This document shows positions 33,079 through 35,177 of a stretch of DNA of 35,177 nt, one piece after another. Each line of letters begins with the position of its first letter. The first letter of the stretch is position 1. A program made the translations under genes and the position numbers. The stretch is from Chitinophagaceae bacterium (GTDB taxonomy: Bacteria; Bacteroidota; Bacteroidia; Chitinophagales; Chitinophagaceae), in NCBI GenBank assembly GCA_020437365.1, contig JAGQWM010000026.1, positions 1 to 35,177 on the forward strand, read 5' to 3'. A model generated the notes under the pieces. The model searched no databases, was not told the DNA's origin, and saw only the letters and a list, made by a program, of their open reading frames with translations.

Positions 33079-33636
33079 ATGAGAAAAATTGTGGTCGCCA
33101 TAACGGGAGCCAGCGGGTCAATTTATGCCAAAATATTATTGGATAAATTAATATCAGCCAAAAACCAATGGGAAGATGTATCGGTTATCATGTCGGCGAA
33201 TGCCAAAGAAGTATGGCAAACAGAACTACAAAATGAGGCGTATAAAAACTTTGCCTTACAACAATACTCACCACAGGATTTTTCGGCGCCATTTGCTTCC
33301 GGTTCGGCACAATATGATACCATGATCATCATTCCCTGCTCCATGGGTACACTTGGCCGCATTGCTTCAGGCATATCCAACGATTTGGTTTCCAGGGCTG
33401 CAGACGTGATATTGAAAGAAAAAAGGAAATTGATTTGTGTAGTCCGCGAAACGCCTTATAATTTAATTCACATAAAAAATATGGAAACAATTAGTTTAGC
33501 CGGTGGCATTATTTGTCCGGCAACGCCATCGTTTTACAGTCGTCCACAAACCCTGGAAGAAGTAGCCGCAACGGTTGTGCACCGGGTATTGGATTTAGCA
33601 GGTATTAAAATTGAGGCTTACAGATGGGGAAAATAA
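33079..33636 (+). CDS. ubiX: UbiX-family flavin prenyltransferase
   Basis: 185-aa enzyme that attaches a dimethylallyl group to FMN to make prenylated FMN, the cofactor of UbiD-type decarboxylases. MRKIVVAITGASGS is the FMN-binding N-terminus, IIPCSMGTLGRIASGISNDL (about residues 86-105) holds the conserved Ser/Gly FMN loop, and VVRETPYNLIHIKNM (about 121-135) is the signature prenyl-phosphate region. The ATG gives the standard N-terminus. A TAACTTTA box at 33067-33074 is probably too near the start to be the promoter. The UbiD partner is not in the window. Convergent with the lipoprotein gene, 12 nt between stops. Confidence 0.95.
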   Translation: MRKIVVAITGASGSIYAKILLDKLISAKNQWEDVSVIMSANAKEVWQTELQNEAYKNFALQQYSPQDFSAPFASGSAQYDTMIIIPCSMGTLGRIASGISNDLVSRAADVILKEKRKLICVVRETPYNLIHIKNMETISLAGGIICPATPSFYSRPQTLEEVAATVVHRVLDLAGIKIEAYRWGK

Positions 33637-33648
33637 TTGCAAATCTTA

Positions 33649-34734
33649 TTAATCTGTATATTTTGCCCCGGCATTAATCCAATCGATTATCTTTTGCCGT
33701 TCAGAAACCGGCAATAAGCCAGTTGGAGGCATAGGTGATGGATTACCATTTACGGCTCTTTCAAAAATCCTGTTACTAAACTGTACAATATTACAGTCAA
33801 CTGTCCAATTCATTCCACCATTTGAATTTGCTGGATTATGACACGACACGCAGTTATTTTGCAAAACATTGCGTACCTGGCTAAATAAAGGCCCTGCCGA
33901 AAGTTCTGGAACAAGAATATTTGTAGCAGTACCTGTACACCCGTTTTGGTCTTTCACAACCACATTGTACGAGCCATTGGGAAGATTTGAAAATATATTT
34001 GATGTTTGAAAACTACCTCCATTTAATTGATAAGTATAAGGTGGAACTCCCCCACTTGCATTCAAAGTTATCTTTCCGGCAGGTGTACCGCATGGATCTG
34101 TGCCAACAACAGATGAAGAGACATTTATAGTAACACCACTGCAGGGATTCGGATCAGCCAAATTAAAATTATCGGAGCCGGAACAACCATTCACATCTTT
34201 TGCAGTAATTGTATAATTTCCGGCCGAAAGATTATTGAAAGTTCCAGATGATTGAAAATTGACTCCATCTATACTAAATGTAAATCCTGTACTTCCGGTA
34301 GCAGTAGCCACAATACTACCATCACTGGCACCGGCTGAAGATGGATTGACAATTGTAGCGTTCAACACTATTATAACACCTGCACATGGATTGGGATCTG
34401 TTAGCACAAATGTGTTTGAGCCGGAACAACCATTGTCGTTTTTAACAATTACATTATAAGTACCTGCTGCTAATCCAGTAAATATTGGAGAGGTTTGAAA
34501 TGTTCCACCGTTTAAATTATAAGTAAGACTTGAACTTCCGGAAGCTGTTACTGTAATTTTTCCATCCGAAATACCTGGAACCGTCGGATTAGTAATTGAT
34601 CCATTAACAGTAATCGTCACACCACTACAAGGATTTACTGGCGTAGGAGTACCTGACTTACTACAAGAACCAAACATAAAAATAAATAAATATAGAGCAG
34701 CAACACCTGCCAGGGAAGTGAAATTTATTTTCAT
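33649..34734 (-). CDS. Lipoprotein with three SprB-like repeats and a C-terminal cytochrome c domain
   Basis: 361 aa. Signal with lipobox FMFGSC (Cys24), so probably a surface or periplasmic lipoprotein. Three tandem repeats of about 80 residues begin at about 34, 115 and 197, each opening NPCxGV and closing with a KDxNGCSG-type end (KNDNGCSGSNTF, KDVNGCSGSDNF, KDQNGCTGTATN); this is the SprB repeat pattern of Bacteroidota adhesins. The C-terminal domain (about 280-361) has one haem-binding motif CVSCH (Cys295, Cys298, His299) and a downstream MPPTG with a possible axial Met (about residue 335). Such a join of adhesin-type repeats to a mono-haem cytochrome is uncommon in my experience. Start 61 nt after the stop of the partial beta-barrel gene; the two may be cotranscribed. 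Confidence 0.9.
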   Translation of the reverse strand: MKINFTSLAGVAALYLFIFMFGSCSKSGTPTPVNPCSGVTITVNGSITNPTVPGISDGKITVTASGSSSLTYNLNGGTFQTSPIFTGLAAGTYNVIVKNDNGCSGSNTFVLTDPNPCAGVIIVLNATIVNPSSAGASDGSIVATATGSTGFTFSIDGVNFQSSGTFNNLSAGNYTITAKDVNGCSGSDNFNLADPNPCSGVTINVSSSVVGTDPCGTPAGKITLNASGGVPPYTYQLNGGSFQTSNIFSNLPNGSYNVVVKDQNGCTGTATNILVPELSAGPLFSQVRNVLQNNCVSCHNPANSNGGMNWTVDCNIVQFSNRIFERAVNGNPSPMPPTGLLPVSERQKIIDWINAGAKYTD

Positions 34735-34795
34735 AACCTGTTTTAAATCGAATCGTAATTACATCCTTCCAGGTTGCTTCGCTTATTTGTTCATT

Positions 34796-35177
34796 TTAGT
34801 TTTTTTTGAAAAAAGGATGTATAAGTAGCCGAATATTGATGCCGGCACTATTCAGTTTTACATTACCATAACCAATCCCTTTTAAAGGAATTTTATAATA
34901 AGGCCCAACAGTAAATGATAAATTTTTATCGAGTTTATGCTGTAGGCCTGCAGATATTGTCAATGTTGAGAATAAATGTCTATTTGCGTTCTTATAACTA
35001 ATATCTTTTGAATAAGAAGGACTTGTTGGATTATATTTATATGTAATTTTATAATCTTCCTTTTTCATAATCAATGATGAAATACCAGCTCCAATAAAAA
35101 TATTATTTTTTCTTTTAGATTTAAATTGGAAATCGACTGCAATTGGAATTTCTAAAACTTTACAATCAGCATCAATA
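34796..35177 (-). CDS. Outer-membrane beta-barrel protein, N-terminus beyond window edge
   Basis: The reading frame is open to the window edge, giving 127 codons from IDADCKVLEIPIAVDFQF onward. The pattern is alternating hydrophobic/polar strands with short turns (NNIFIGAGISSLIMKK, LFSTLTISAGLQHKL, NLSFTVGPYYKIPLKGIG, SAGINIRLLIHPFF), ending in an aromatic-rich last strand. This fits the C-terminal half of a PorT-like or porin-family outer-membrane barrel. It lies upstream of the SprB-cytochrome lipoprotein on the same strand. Exact family cannot be set without the N-terminus. Confidence 0.7.
   Translation of the reverse strand, partial: IDADCKVLEIPIAVDFQFKSKRKNNIFIGAGISSLIMKKEDYKITYKYNPTSPSYSKDISYKNANRHLFSTLTISAGLQHKLDKNLSFTVGPYYKIPLKGIGYGNVKLNSAGINIRLLIHPFFKKN

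Overview
The window looks like a chromosomal segment of a member of the Bacteroidota, most likely a Chitinophagaceae-type soil or freshwater bacterium. Evidence: AT-rich DNA, start codons without strong Shine-Dalgarno sequences, promoters of the Bacteroidota type (TTG, about 19 nt, TAnnTTTG), SprB repeats, a TlpA-like thioredoxin, YD/RHS fragments of the Bacteroidota type, secreted TPR-CHAT and DPP-IV proteins. Genus and species cannot be named from the sequence.

Layout. (1) 1-6500, minus strand: an apparently complete trans-4-hydroxy-L-proline catabolic set in two blocks: hydroxyproline 2-epimerase, a PqqB-like metallo-beta-lactamase-fold lipoprotein and an FAD D-amino-acid (hydroxyproline) dehydrogenase cut by the window edge, and upstream a DapA-family deaminase plus 2,5-dioxovalerate dehydrogenase. 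A plus-strand fatty-acid-hydroxylase/AGMO-like membrane protein sits between the blocks. (2) 6691-13813: housekeeping and accessory genes: DUF1579-like secreted protein, DinB-like protein, MBL hydrolase, folE, an ECF sigma factor tightly linked to an FNR-type reductase, a proline-iminopeptidase-like lipoprotein, and an FMN glutamate-synthase-like protein. (3) 13810-18404: secreted TPR-CHAT protein, small secreted orphan, TlpA-like thioredoxin. (4) 18481-25140: complete trpEGDCFBA operon with its own promoter, an 18-residue leader peptide holding three consecutive Trp codons, and an attenuator. (5) 25197-27120: GNAT acetyltransferase with a 16-A tract, and a serine-palmitoyltransferase-like enzyme. 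(6) 27332-30221: an accessory island bounded by two identical 41-bp direct repeats. It holds an orphan RHS tip with a membrane-protein partner, a second broken tip-like remnant with a lipoprotein partner, and a displaced RHS pre-core fragment. (7) 30542-35177: DPP-IV-like peptidase, a minus-strand terminator with a possible small RNA, UbiX, a SprB-repeat/cytochrome c lipoprotein, and a partial outer-membrane beta-barrel protein.

How the genes fit together: the hydroxyproline set converts 4-hydroxyproline to 2-oxoglutarate. Two proline-directed peptidases (DPP-IV type and iminopeptidase type) also lie in the window and could supply such substrates, but that link is inference. The trp leader gives a mechanistically complete attenuation model readable from sequence. 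The RHS island resembles an array of displaced polymorphic-toxin tips with candidate immunity genes. Assignments rest on motif recognition only; no database searches or folding programs were run.
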